DNA from: Lycium barbarum
Lineage: Eukaryota > Streptophyta > Magnoliopsida > Solanales > Solanaceae
Length of the DNA stretch: 64,000 nucleotides
Direction: 5' to 3'
NCBI RefSeq assembly: GCF_019175385.1
Contig: NC_083345.1
Span: forward strand, 42,120,098 to 42,184,097
Shown here: piece by piece, positions 11,668 through 22,954 of the stretch
Numbering within the stretch: position 1 is the first letter of the stretch
Layout: the number at the start of each line of letters is the position of its first letter
The notes under the pieces: model-generated
What the model was told of the DNA's origin: nothing
The model's input: the letters and a program-made list of their open reading frames with translations, nothing else
The model's database searches: none
Translations under genes and position numbers: made by a program

Positions 11668-13008
11668 TTTTATCTTCGGTTTGGCCAAACATTTTTGGTT
11701 CGTATAAAATACATAAGGATTTTTAACAAGATTTTAGTCTTCCCACCATTTAAATTCATGTGTCTTAGTATCTTGAAACTGGGACAAAATTTTGAAGTCG
11801 GTCAAATCACTTTCAAAACTTTCATTATAAGTTTTTACTTTTCAATTGTACCGAATCAAGCATCTCTAGGACTGAAACTGGGACAAATTTTTAGAAGTAG
11901 CATAAAAGTGGTCTTAAATAAAAGTCCATTCATATTTCTAAAAATGTGAGTAAATTCAAAAATCGAGTCTTCTTAATCATGTTACATATTAGAGCCACTA
12001 AGTATTTCCTTTCAAAGTCATCTAAATCTCATTACTTTTATTTTCAAAATACATTTTTTTTTATAACTGAAACTCCCCGGCGAAGCAAGATATGTGGTGA
12101 GACATCGAAGAACGTGGACGCGACCGAGACAAAAGTCAATTCAAGGGCCAAGTTCCCCGACATGCACAAGTCAACCAATTTTCTTTTAAACTCACAATTT
12201 TTCTTTGTTGAGACAGGTCCAATTAACATGAACACGGTGCATGTATTAAATTATGGGCGTGATCAAAAGTTAACTTTCTTCAAAATGCAAATACTCTTCA
12301 GCGTGGATGCAAAGGTAGCTTATGCCGAACGGTGGGCGTCGTTCCACTCATCACGAAATTTCAATTGCAACAGTGGACACAAGTTCATCTTCTCAACCAA
12401 GGGCGGTAAGTATAATTCTTTCAGACCCAACTATTTATTCTTATCACTAACAATTGTTTTAGCTCGTGACATTCATCGATGGATCGAATACATATAATCA
12501 TGGACACTGACCTTGATCACCTGTTATCGGTTACAATTCCTCAATTTCGACATCATTTCATACATATTCAAATCATTATCAAATTCTTTTAAAATGAGGT
12601 ATTTTAATAAGATAGCAAGATCTAAATATTGCATCGTATATCAAATTGTGGGGTTAATTATAGATTTAATTTCCGTCACAACGGGACAGGGATTAAGATG
12701 TGGATATCTTTTTACAATACTATTTCTAAAGTGGACGTGGATTTACATTTACATTGTGGATGCGAGCATGGAAGTGAAAATAGAATTATATTACGGAAAA
12801 TATACCTACAATTGTAGAAAGTGGATACAGATTTACGTTTTCGAAAGTAAAGTGGATTTATTTTGCGCCGTATAATACGGATGTGAAAGTAGATATAGGT
12901 TTGTTTTGCACCGTATAATACAGGCGTGAAAGTCGACGTGGATTTATATTTTGTACCGTGAAAAATGGGCATGGATTTACATTTTTGCACCATAGGAAGT
13001 GGACATGA
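11668..13008 (+). other. Noncoding internal region of the TR-GAG-like element
   Basis: No protein similarity recognised. From about 12700 to 13008 there are loosely repeated phrases ('gtggatttaca', 'caccgtataatac') that look like decayed forerunners of the downstream array. Confidence 0.55.
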
Positions 13009-14056
13009 TTAGGCGCCCACCTTAGAATGCGGGTATGTCAATTTTCAATATAGGCGCCCACCTTAGAATGCGGGTATGTCAATTTTCAATATAGGCGCCC
13101 ACCTTAGAATGCGGGTATTTCGATTTTTAATTTAGGCACCCACCTTAGAATGCGGGTATTTCAAAATTTAATTTAGGCACCCACCTTAGAATGCGGGTAT
13201 GTCAATTTTCAATTCAGGCACCCACCTTAGAATGCGGGTATTTCAATGTTCAATTCAGGCACCCACCTTAGAATGCGGGTATTTCAATGTTCAATTCAGG
13301 CACCCACCTTAGAATGCGGGTATTTCAATGTTCAAATTAGGCGCCCACCTTAGAATGCGGGTATGTCAATTTCAATCTAGGCGCCCACCTTAGAATGCGG
13401 GTATGTCAATTTCAATCAAGGCACCCACCTTAGAATGCGGGTATGTCAATTTCAATCCAGGCACCCACCTTAGAATGCGGGTATTTCAATGTTCAATTCA
13501 GGCACCCACCTTAGAATGCGGGTATTCCAATGTTCAATTCAGGCACCCACCTTAGAATGCGGGTATTTCAATGTTCAAATCAGGCGCCACCTCCGAATGC
13601 GGGTATCTTATATTTCAAGTTCAGGCACCCACCTCCGAATGCGGGTATCTTATATTTTAGTTCAGGCACCCACCTCCGAATGCGGGTATTTTATATTTCA
13701 GTTCAGGCGCCCACCTCCGAATGCGGGTATTTTATATTCAAGTTCAGGCACCCACCTCCGAATGCGGGTATCTTATATTTCAGTTCAGGCGCCACCTCCG
13801 AATGCGGTTATCTTATATTTCAAGTTCAGGCACCCACCTCCGAATGCGGGTATCTTATATTTCAAGTTCAGGCATCCACCTCCGAATGCGGATATCTTAT
13901 ATTTCAAGTTCAGGCACCCACCTCCGAATGCGGGTATCTTATATTTCAGTTCAAGCATCCACCTCCGAATGCGGATATCTTATATTTCAGTTCAAGCATC
14001 CACCTCCGAATGCGGATATCTTACATTTCATTCAGGCACCCACCTCCGAATATGGA
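13009..14056 (+). repeat. Minisatellite of about 41-bp units, about 26 copies, two blocks
   Basis: Units contain AGGC(G/A)CCCACCT..GAATGCGGGTAT. The first 14 units have CCTTAGAATGCGGG and 'tcaatgttcaattc' spacers. The last 12 have CCTCCGAATGCGGG and 'cttatatttcaagttc' spacers. Block order is not mixed, implying separate expansions. The unit has no stop in any forward frame, so ORFs of about 140-200 codons appear here by chance. Confidence 0.92.
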
Positions 14057-14589
14057 TTCAACTTTCGAAACAGGGGCTGCAAGTGTAACTTCTCCAACCC
14101 TGCCTTATTTACATATATTTCTTTATTGCTAACACTTGGTTTTAGCTGATGGCTTTTGACAATATCAAAGTTGGCATCACACATCAAATCGTGGAACTAT
14201 TTCTTCGGCAGCGAACTGGGGCAAGTTGTCGGGAAGGATAATCAGACTTCCCGACACGGGTCAAAGATCTACCTCGAACACTCGTCTAATTACAAGTATT
14301 CTCTTGCGTTCCAACAATTCAATTTTCAGAATTCTCAAGTTTCTATCACAATACCCAGTGTTATCATAATTCAGCACTGAGACAATATTTTGCAAGTTTC
14401 GCGCCAATTGGGGTTCAAGTGTCGTAATTGTCCCAGAACTACACTCGACCTGATTCTCGTACAGCCCGAGATATGTAGGCAACTCAGAGACCGGAGTTCG
14501 GTCATAACTTTCTCAAGCTTCCTTTAGCCGGGACAAAATAGGCTATCGAGTCAACGTCTTTGCCCGACAACTCTTTTCATCATTACCGG

Positions 14590-14605
14590 GCAAAGAGGGA
14601 CAAGT
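14590..14605 (+). promoter_or_regulatory. Polypurine tract
   Basis: GGGCAAAGAGGGACAAGT immediately precedes the 3' LTR and is purine-rich, as needed for plus-strand priming. Confidence 0.75.
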
Positions 14606-14775
14606 TGTTGACACCCAATTTTGTCCCGCCTCTCCTCCGAAATACCTATTTTGCGCTTCTAATATTTTTGGAAAAAATAAAAATATATATATTATGTTTA
14701 CTATAATTATTAGCCTCTTATCAATACCGCTATTGCATTATTCTATTAATTATTCTTATTACTATTACCGCATTT

Positions 14776-14806
<31 letters not shown>

Positions 14807-17759
14807 CATTATTATTTATTACTATTATTATAAATTCATAATTTTTTATCATTTCGGCATTTTACCAGCTTACGCGCACGCATCGCATTTATCTTTGTAT
14901 AATTAAATAATAGTATTTATCTTACTGTGGATTTCCGGAATATTATTACACGGCTATTACAACGCCATTTTTTATCTGAGCATTAATGTTTGCGCATTTC
15001 ATGTCGATCAATATTTTAACACAAGTTATTTAAATAGGTCTCTTATTCAAATTTAGAAGCCGAACTATTTCTTGCACTCAGTTCGTGATTTGACTTACCG
15101 GACCCCAAATCAAAGTCCGATTAATCTCTAATATTTTTGGACTAGTCCACACCTCTTATCTCAATTTTTAGAATAATTCGTGTTTTAATTTATTAGCCTA
15201 TTCTCTTAATACCCGGTCTAAAAAGAATTAACCCAGTCCATTTATGGACTGGGTCTGACCCATTTCGCACAAAATAAGGGTTTCCCCTAACTTCTCATCT
15301 TCTTCCGCCTCTTCGTTTCCTCTTCTTCCTTCCGCCTCTCTTCCTCTTCCCCCCAAAAAACCCTAGCGCCGCCCCTCCTTTTCCCTCTTCCATCACCGCC
15401 ATCTACACCATCACACCCCACTACACCCATACCTCTGACACCTCCACTACACCACGCTCCTCCACCCCACGCGTCTGACACCTCCACTACCCCACGCCTC
15501 TCCCATACCGCTGCCATTTCCACTCACCTTGTCCCCCACCACATCACACCCCCACGCTCCTCTGTCACCCTCACGCCTCTGTCACCCCGCTCCTCTCTTT
15601 CCTTCTTCAATACAAAAACCATAAGGACCCTATAAATAGTGGGGGAGTGGAATGGAAAAGGGGAGGATTTTTGGATTCAGGAAACCCCCCAAGGATTGAA
15701 ACCTTAAAATCGAGAAAACCCCCAAAAGAACGAAATCCTTGATTCTGAAAGTTTCCTCAATAACTGATTTTCGGTTCAAGGAATCCTTTGCAAAGTAATT
15801 TCTTTTAGCTGTCACAATATCCTGAAAACATCGAATCAAAAATATTTAAACAATTTTTTTTTTCTACTCTGCGTTTGTCGCGAATTCGAGTCTCGCGACA
15901 TCGAATTTGAAGTGTTCGAGCATGAATCGAAGGCCCCGCACCCACTTTGCTGCACCCACAAAAGGTCAGCATGTTCCTCTCCTTTTCAAATCCGAAGTTT
16001 CGAATATGTTTGCATGTTTGTTTCGTTTTGGTTGAATCTTAGTTTGTGACTTGTAGTATCGAGCATGTTCAGGATTGGTTAGTTCAATCCTGTGTCTAGT
16101 TCTGTGGTTATGCAGTTCTATGCTATGTATCGACTTGGATTAATCATGCATTTTGTTAGGTTCACATTGTTTATCTATTATTTATAAGATTAGTTCTGTA
16201 TATTAGTTTGTGGTTTGCTAACGATGTGTATGTGCATACCTTCAGTCTGTTTCGCAAGGGTTCATTTTATGTTTAGCAGAAGTCCTGTAGGTACAATTGC
16301 ATATATTTATTCAGATGTTTTAGTAGTTCAATGAAGAATATGAATGATGTTTCGGTTTAGTGCCGCTCCCATACAGTTTATGATAAGCACATTGACTCTT
16401 TGTGCCTTGTAGTTGTTGGTTTGATTTAAACTTGGTTTGGCAGTTGTGTCATGGTAACCCCATTCAAAATAGGACAATATCCTTCCTTATTTGACTGGAA
16501 TATGTTGTTAAGGCCAGTTGGTAATAAAAAATGAGATTCGACATGTTAGACTAAGTCATAAAATCTATGTTCTGAACTTCATCTGTCTGCACTAGAAATG
16601 CTAACCTTTGCTTCGTATTGTTTGAATCCTCTGGGTATGGGTTTGTACACTAAGGTCTCTGCTTATTCTATAAAATTTTTTGATAAACATTTGGTCTTAG
16701 CATAAATTCGTTTTGGTCTGCTTGGTGGAATGTGTAATAATCCAAGTTAGACATTAGCCTGCTTCTTTTTTGTCATTTTTAGTTTTGGTTGCTGTTGTGA
16801 TCCATACCTAGTCTGGATATTAGCATATATGATAACTTTAAGTGGTTTTGAAGCTGTTGCTGAGACTTCAAACTGATGACAGTTTTAAGAGTGTAACTTT
16901 GGTTTCAATGTAGTCTGTCTAAATTTCTAGTTCATAACTGTTTCTTGGCAAAGACCTACATTGCTATTGTCAACCTCCAGATCAGCCCTTAGCTGAACTT
17001 TGGGATCCAGGATCATATATTGCATCTTATCCATACATTTATAGGTCATACTGCCCCTAGCATCATCATTGATTAGTCTATCTTGTTGAAACACCATGTT
17101 AGCTCCATCCTGGATTATGACCTTTGTGCATATCACCATTTGCATTATGCCTATATTGTTCTGATTAATCTCCTATATGTTGATGTTGACATATCTTCAT
17201 TCCCTGCTATCCTGCCTTTCATAATCATCCCCTTTTCATCTCTATATATATTTATAGTTCACAGCCTTTGTTCTCTGTTTCACCTAAATGTTTTAGCTAT
17301 GTTTATCCTTTAAGAGTTCTTAAGAATTTTAGATTTGATATGACGTTGAAATGATTCTCAAAACCAGTTAGATAAGATCCCTGTGAGCAGAAAATGAACT
17401 CGACCAATTATTTCAAACTTCAGCCCATCTGTTTAACTTGTCTCCATTTAGTTTAAATACAGAAATTGTTAGAATGTTATTGGATATTGATAAATATAGG
17501 TCTTAATTCGCTAAAGAATATCCCTGTCCCGCTGGTTTCTTGTAAGCAAGTAGTCTAAATGTGCAAATATGTACTGTTATTAGTAAAATATGTATCAGTG
17601 AGTCTTGGGTAAATTTTGTTATCAGTTTTGGGTATTATTTGACTTTGTGCACTGTTGCAAGTATGTTTCAGTTGGTTATATATATTTATGTATATTATTG
17701 ATATACCTCTATTTAAAACAATCGTGAATGTATGCATAAGATATACCAAAATATATACA

Positions 17760-17805
<46 letters not shown>

Positions 17806-19224
17806 GATTTGTTTTGAGTTATATTTTACATGTTTTAACCTCATCCGTTGATTATATACTAATCCTTCCCTTTTATTTTGTGGCATGATCATCGCATACG
17901 AGTCCGAGAGACTCGCCCACTTCCGCACCCGATGTTGGGCTAAAGCCCAACGAAATTCCTTCCGCGTCCAGCCCAACAGTAGCAGCCCAGCAAAATAAGG
18001 GCTGTTGGGCCGCAGCCCAACAGCAATACCCATAGCAGGCCATCTTAAAATGGGGCTGAGCCCATTTGCTTTAATTATCTCCTCTCTTATTTATTTTGTG
18101 ATTTTAATTTGTATTATGCCACTAACCGTTTTATTTATTATTTCATTAGTTAGATAAATCCTAATTAATTAGTAGGTTTAGTTTTAATAATGGGTAGTTT
18201 ATTTAAGGAAAACCAATGATTAGTTTTCCCCAAAATTCCATTTTTTTTTTCTTCCTTCTTTTTATATTAAAATTATTTATAGTATCCATAATATTTACTT
18301 CTAAAATAATTGATAGTATAAAATTCATATTTTCGAATTAACAGAGTCACATTCTTATTGTCTTAATTTCAAAACATCATTAATATGCAAACATAAATTC
18401 AAACATATTTTTAATAATTCTTCAAGTTTTGAATCAATCATATATATATTTTTAGCTAAGCATAGTTAATAAAAAGTGATGGAAAGGATAAAGAAAACTT
18501 TCAATAGCCACTTTGTATTTTGTTCCTAAAAAACCAATAAACATCTCACCATTTGAATTATTTCAAGTATCTCGTGAAAGCGTCGCATAAATTCGTATTT
18601 TTGTCTACTCATATATAAATTATCTTTGCAGGTTTTATTGCAAAGAATATCATTAGTATTCGAAATCATATCAACATTTATAAGTTTAGTTTAAATGGCA
18701 TTTGAAATTTCCTTTTATGCAAATCATCTGTTTTCTACAAATCTCATTCCAAATAGCATTTTTATTTAAAGTTTTATCAATTTCTATCAATTTTGTTTTA
18801 AATGGTGTTTGAAATCTTTTTATGCAAATTATTATATTCTCTCTAAATCTTATCTTAAGCAATATTTTATATTTTTCTTTAAAACTTTAGCGGTATTTAC
18901 AAGCTATTTTCTTTAATTTTAAATATTTTATTTGCATCTTTAGCCCTAATTAATTAACCTAAGTTTGATCGGATAACCGTAAGTTAACGGATTCTAAAGG
19001 ATGCCTAACCCCTTCTCTTTAGGATAATATAGAGCCCTTACTTAGAATCACACTGGTTAAGCAGACTATTAATTGAGGTTTAGTTTTAACTTTACCTTAG
19101 TTAACATTTCGGTGTCCTAATTCACCGTTAAATTAATTAGGTGGCGACTCCTTAAAATAAAATAAATAGGAATCACCAATACGTCATACTCCCTAAATCG
19201 ACCCGGTTAAAATGGGGTGTGACA
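14606..19224 (+). repeat. 3' LTR (4619 bp) of the TR-GAG-like element
   Basis: It matches the 5' LTR throughout. Differences seen by eye correspond to 5' LTR positions about 2389, 2851, 3276, 5043, 5442, 5495 and 5559, plus 14 extra bases in the TA microsatellite (about 17761-17798). It ends GGTGTGACA and is followed by the target duplication ATAGT. Confidence 0.93.
15631..15638 (+). promoter_or_regulatory. TATA box of the 3' LTR
   Basis: Same TATAAATA context as in the 5' LTR. In this copy it could drive read-out transcription into the remaining CACTA gene exons about 3.8 kb downstream. Confidence 0.55.
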
Positions 19225-19378
19225 ATAGTTCAATCTCTAAATGTACCTAGCTAATGTAGGAAATTGACTAGCTTTGAAGAAAGCTTCATGTGTATCAACC
19301 TTATAAGTACCTCTGCTGGTCTTTTGTGTTGAAAGATCCTATTGTTCCTTTCCTTCCATATAATATATACAAAGACTA
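19225..19378 (-). mobile_element. LINE 3' end, minus strand (part 2, coding side)
   Basis: After the target duplication ATAGT the minus strand encodes IIWKERNNRIFQHKR, the conserved C-terminus of plant LINE reverse-transcriptase proteins (zf-RVT region), followed by a stop. It joins 1862-2059 once the LTR element is removed. The LINE is 5'-truncated to a few hundred bases. Confidence 0.7.
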
Positions 19379-20183
19379 GTATTTTTTTCTATGTTGTTTT
19401 CATAAAAATGCAGAAACTTCTTTTGTTTGTTACGAAATGAATAACTTTTGTATAGGCTGTTAAAAAGGGTGGAGATCCAACACCAGGTGAGGTACATTTG
19501 CACGTCCATACACATGATCATGATGGGGAATCTTTTGTTGATGAGCGTGCTCGAGTTGTCCATGTAAGTCCAAAATTTTATAATTTTATTGACTTTATAT
19601 TTGGCATTCATCTCTTTTTATTTGGCAGAATTGAATGGTTAGTATTCTTGATTGTTTTTAATTTCACTACTTATTATAGGAAAGATATCAAGAAATATTA
19701 CGGGAAAAATCACAATCTCAGCCTGATATTGATGAATGTGAAGCATATTACCAAGCCGCGAGAGGAGCAAAGAAGAGAAGAATATATGGTCTTGGATCTC
19801 AAACACAAAGTTATCATGGGCCGAATCTTCGTGTCACTTCTGACTTCGATGCTTCATCATCAGTACTACCATCGGTTTCTCAATCAGCACCGAAAGAAAA
19901 TATAGAGGAGTTAGTGATGCGATTTATTCCTACACTGACTGATCTCATGCTTCCTATTTTTATTGAGCAGGCACGTGCCACCCATCAGTCTTCACCACCA
20001 CATCATCCAAATACTCCTATCGACAACCCATCAGCCGTGACACCTATAGTGCCTCTTTCTACTACTACTGTTAACGTTGATGTTGTTGATCCTTTAGTTT
20101 CAAATGATGATTTATAGTCATTCACCCATGCTTTAGTTTTTGATAGTCTGTTTTTTGTTGGAAAGAAAAAAATTGGGTAGTAA

Positions 20184-20203
20184 CAACACTTTTGATGGAT
20201 GTT
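20184..20203 (+). repeat. Target site duplication of a LINE (left copy)
   Basis: CAACACTTTTGATGGATGTT is repeated at 20737-20756 with one mismatch. Length and position (flanking a poly-A end) fit LINE target-primed insertion. Confidence 0.85.
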
Positions 20204-20736
20204 GTTAATTACTGCCTCTTTTGCCTATGAATCTGCCAGCCACCTCTTTTTGCATTTTCTTGTAACAGCTTCCCTTTGGCACTTATTTTTCTCTCTGTTT
20301 GGCATTCAATGGGTCATGCCCCACTCTATCAAAGATGCCTATGAAAGTTGGATATTTTGGAGAGTTGACGAAACCATCAAAAGGATCTGAAGAATGATCC
20401 CAGCAACAATATTTTGGTGTATATGGAAGGAAAGGAACAACATATGTTTTGATGGATTTTCAACTCCTACAAGTATTCTAAAGGCTGGATGTCTACTTAG
20501 TCTGTTTAGTTGGTATTTTCATTCCCCTGTAAACAATGTTGATAACTTTTTAGATTTTGTTAGCTCCCTAACTTTGACTTAGCAGTGGTCTTGGTGGCAC
20601 ATTTTCACTGTTTCTACAGGTTTTTGCTTAGTTTCAGCTTCATATAGTTATGTCTTGAAGCTAAATGTTAGATGTTTTGTAACTCTGCATCTTCTTGATG
20701 CCTTTCTAATGCAATTTATTTACTTCATTAAAAAAA
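20204..20736 (+). mobile_element. 5'-truncated LINE insertion
   Basis: A frame at 20199-20582 encodes the last segment of a LINE polyprotein (HLFLHF, WHLFFSLFGIQWVMP, MIPATIFWCIWKERNN, CFDGFSTP, FSWYFHSPVNNVDNFLDFVS). It is interrupted by one in-frame TGA at 20388-20390, where relatives have Trp. It is followed by a short 3' UTR and an A-run ending at 20736, and flanked by a 20-bp duplication. It inserted just beyond the stop codon of the CACTA transposase gene. Confidence 0.88.
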
Positions 20737-20925
20737 CAATACTTTTGATGGATGTTTGTTATTTTGGTAGTTGATAGCTTGGTATTGTAATGTTTTGCTG
20801 AACCTTTTATATATATTATTTTATATGAATCAGTTATTTTGAAGGTATTTAGTAATGTACAGTTAATATGTTTCAACAGGTGTATTTCAAATAAATAAAT
20901 AAAATATTTTAGAAGAAAAATATTT

Positions 20926-21333
20926 GCGACAAATTTGCGACAGATTATGGTTGTTGCTGTAGAAAAATAAATGGCGACAAATTGCGACAAAAAATATTTT
21001 GTTGCCAATAGCATGGCATAAATGACTCAAACATGGTGTGACGGATTAGCGACAACAGTTTTCGTCGCTAATTCCCTAACACGACGAAATGAAATATGAA
21101 ATTAGCGACATACTTTATAATAATAGCGACAAATATACCGTCGCTAAAATGTGGCGACAAATCTCATATGTCCCTAATCCGTTGCTAAACTTGCTACGGA
21201 TTTTATTTTTCCGTCGCTAAGAGGTTAGCAACGAGCAAAATAGTAACGTCCAACGTTCCGTCGCTAATCCGTCGGAAAACATGATTAGCGACGCATTTCG
21301 TCCGTCGCTAAATGCTGTTTTTTTTTTTTAGTG
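20926..21333. repeat. CACTA subterminal repeats and right terminal inverted repeat
   Basis: About 14 copies of TTAGCGAC, GCGACAAAT or their inverse CGTCGCTAA lie in both orientations. They end in 'aaatgctgtttttttttttagtg', whose inverse begins CACTAAAAAAAAAACAGC. These are the expected transposase-binding sites and terminus. The next bases, 21334-21336, are AAT (candidate 3-bp duplication; the partner is outside the window). Confidence 0.85.
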
Positions 21334-22195
21334 AATTAGCCTCAACATTTTCCATTAAATTGGAGGAGTTTTAGTAAGATCCGAACCCGTAAGCCCGAGC
21401 TAGTGAAGAAGAAGGTTGCTCCTAGGGTTTCATTGAAGTTGTGGAGCTTGGAAGTTTGAGTTGGAGTTGATTATTGGTATTCTAGTCTCTTCAAGGTACG
21501 TATATAATTCCTACCTTTGTGTTTGAGTTTATTATCAAGAGTTTTTGGTGATTTTAAGTAAAAGAAATATAGTTAAGGAACTAGTAAGTTGAATAAGGGT
21601 AAAGTTAGGGTTAAGGGCTGTCTTGGGGAATGGTTTGGGATAGATTTGATTATATTTTGATATGTGAGTATTGATATTGTTGTTGATTGGTGTTTGGGTT
21701 GAATTGGAAGTGGAGGAATTGTTAACTCTACAAAGGAGATGCTGCCTGAGTTTCGTTAAGTTATAAACTAGATTAAGGTTGGTATATGAATACGTTCTAG
21801 TCTAATAATTGATACTTGGTCTTGTATGTAGATTTGTCAAGCTCAGGATATTAGCATAGTTAGCTTGAGAAGCGAATAAGGTATGTTAAGGCTACTCTTT
21901 CTTTCATTTTGGCATGATCTGATGATATGAACTAACAAGAGAGTAAATGAGCTTTCATATTACTCTACTCGTAGAAGCATTAGGAGTACTTCAGTCTTTG
22001 ATGTTCCTATACCCCGTTTATGAGTGTTCCTTCTGTTCATGGGTCTTGAGATTTCTTATATTGATGATATTAGCTCAAAGATGTCCATCAGAGGTAGTAT
22101 GACCTTATGTCACTTCGAGAGTTCTATTAGCAAAGTGTTTAGAAGGAACTTAATTATTTACTCCCAAACACTGGGGGGCTATACATATATATATG
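21334..22195 (+). mobile_element. Chromovirus-type LTR fragment
   Basis: Noncoding. Phrases such as 'aaggtatgttaaggctac', 'tttggcatgatctgatgat' and 'caaacactggggggctat' are characteristic of Solanaceae chromovirus LTRs and resemble the LTR class at 1-692. It breaks at about 22190 where another element's sequence begins. Confidence 0.5.
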
Positions 22196-22954
22196 CTTAA
22201 GAAAGTATGTCCTGGATACGGCCAGAAAGGCAAAAATCAAAACCAACCAGGGAATGCTTGAGCAAAGCAATCACATACATGTAATCAAACTGACCACACT
22301 AGATGGTAGCCGTATTCCCATAACTAAAGTGAAAGTTAAGTGGATCAGCAAAGGCTTCCTCTATTTTGTAACTCAAGTGAAAGTTAAAGGGAATAAATGA
22401 AATTTTTCCTTTCATGAATAATCTTTGCCATGGTAAGAAAATACATTAAACAGATGCGATTTACGACATACCAAAAAATCCTCTGCCAAAGTGAATCGGA
22501 GACGTCCTTTTCTAAGCACCGAGAAATAAGGGTCGTCTCTTATAACAATAAAACTTCTCATAAGGAAGATTAAGTTCAGAAACCATAGCAACCGAACAAG
22601 AACTATTCTGACATGATAATTGGAGTTGCTATAGTCTAAGCCCTACAGGGGACTAAAGTTAGGAAACAAAGTCATTTGCAACCTGAAGACTCAAGGGCAA
22701 CAACATGTGAACCCGGTCTTCAGGTTTTGGAATTGTGAATTTGCACTTCTTGTTATTTGAATAGCTAAAAGAGTATGAGAGATAAAGTAGGAATTAAGCC
22801 TTCAAAACATTAGAGCATCTATTATAAAGTCTCTCTGGTCTCGCAAGGCCTGAAGGCAAAAGATAATTACAAAGCTTGCGAAACGAACCAACATGGTCCG
22901 CCAAGGTTTTTTTAAGTTCAAATAAAAAATGAAAAAGTTGCAAAGGCTAAAGTC

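Larger units (their letters stand above)
2060..19224 (+). mobile_element. Young 17.2-kb non-autonomous LTR element (TR-GAG-like, Tat/Ogre-related) with giant LTRs
   Basis: The element is bounded by TG...CA LTRs of 4605 and 4619 bp, with a 5-bp duplication ATAGT. The primer binding site is TGGCGACTCCGCTGGGGA, the tRNA-Arg-type site known from Ogre/Tat elements, and a purine tract abuts the 3' LTR. The internal 7.9 kb contains gag, an aspartic protease and a G-patch segment, then only noncoding tandem repeats. No reverse transcriptase, RNase H or integrase motif is present. This matches the idea of terminal-repeat elements carrying only GAG. By eye the LTRs differ at about seven bases plus a 14-bp difference in a TA microsatellite, so the insertion is recent and must have been mobilised in trans. 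Confidence 0.9.
693..20117 (+). pseudogene. Degenerate CACTA-associated transposase gene (Transposase_24/Ptta-En-Spm type)
   Basis: Exons are recognisable but split by a 17-kb insertion. A Pro/Thr-rich exon lies at 693-943, a short exon with NWKGVSEDTRDFYFG at about 1036-1145, an exon with YYWDSSIPESV and DNVWDSWMRLWADPK at about 1230-1513, then 19456-19563 (GEVHLHVHTHDHDG, VDERARVVH) and a last exon 19680-20117 with a clean stop. The last two exons have good splice sites (tatag/gctg, cat/gtaagt, tatag/gaaag). The earlier exons carry in-frame stops (after IKKH and after KCVEKS) and a frameshift near 1338. The HTGG...EH block followed by the VDER block is typical of the family. The protein would bind element ends; here it is not functional. 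Confidence 0.8.
693..21333 (+). mobile_element. 3' portion of a CACTA (En/Spm-like) DNA transposon, heavily interrupted
   Basis: The right end at 21333 reads as the inverse of CACTAAAAAAAAAACAGC, the classical 5-base CACTA terminus. It is preceded by a dense field of subterminal TTAGCGAC/GTCGCTAA repeats (about 20926-21320), which is how En/Spm-type elements mark their transposase-binding ends. Upstream lies a gene of the Transposase_24 (Ptta/En/Spm) family, which usually occupies the 3' side of plant CACTA elements. The left terminus and the DDE (tnp2) gene are outside the window. The element is interrupted by the 2060-19224 retroelement, by LINE copies and by an LTR at its left edge, so it is the oldest layer of this block. 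Confidence 0.75.

Noticed and set aside
13009..14056. CRISPR-like regular repeats
   Set aside because: Units are contiguous tandem repeats with spacers that are themselves conserved; eukaryotic retroelement context.
13489..14149. Three overlapping ORFs of 142-200 codons through the 41-bp array
   Set aside because: The unit has no stop in any forward frame and its length is not a multiple of three, so all frames stay open and give the same repeated peptide out of phase. Repeat artefact.
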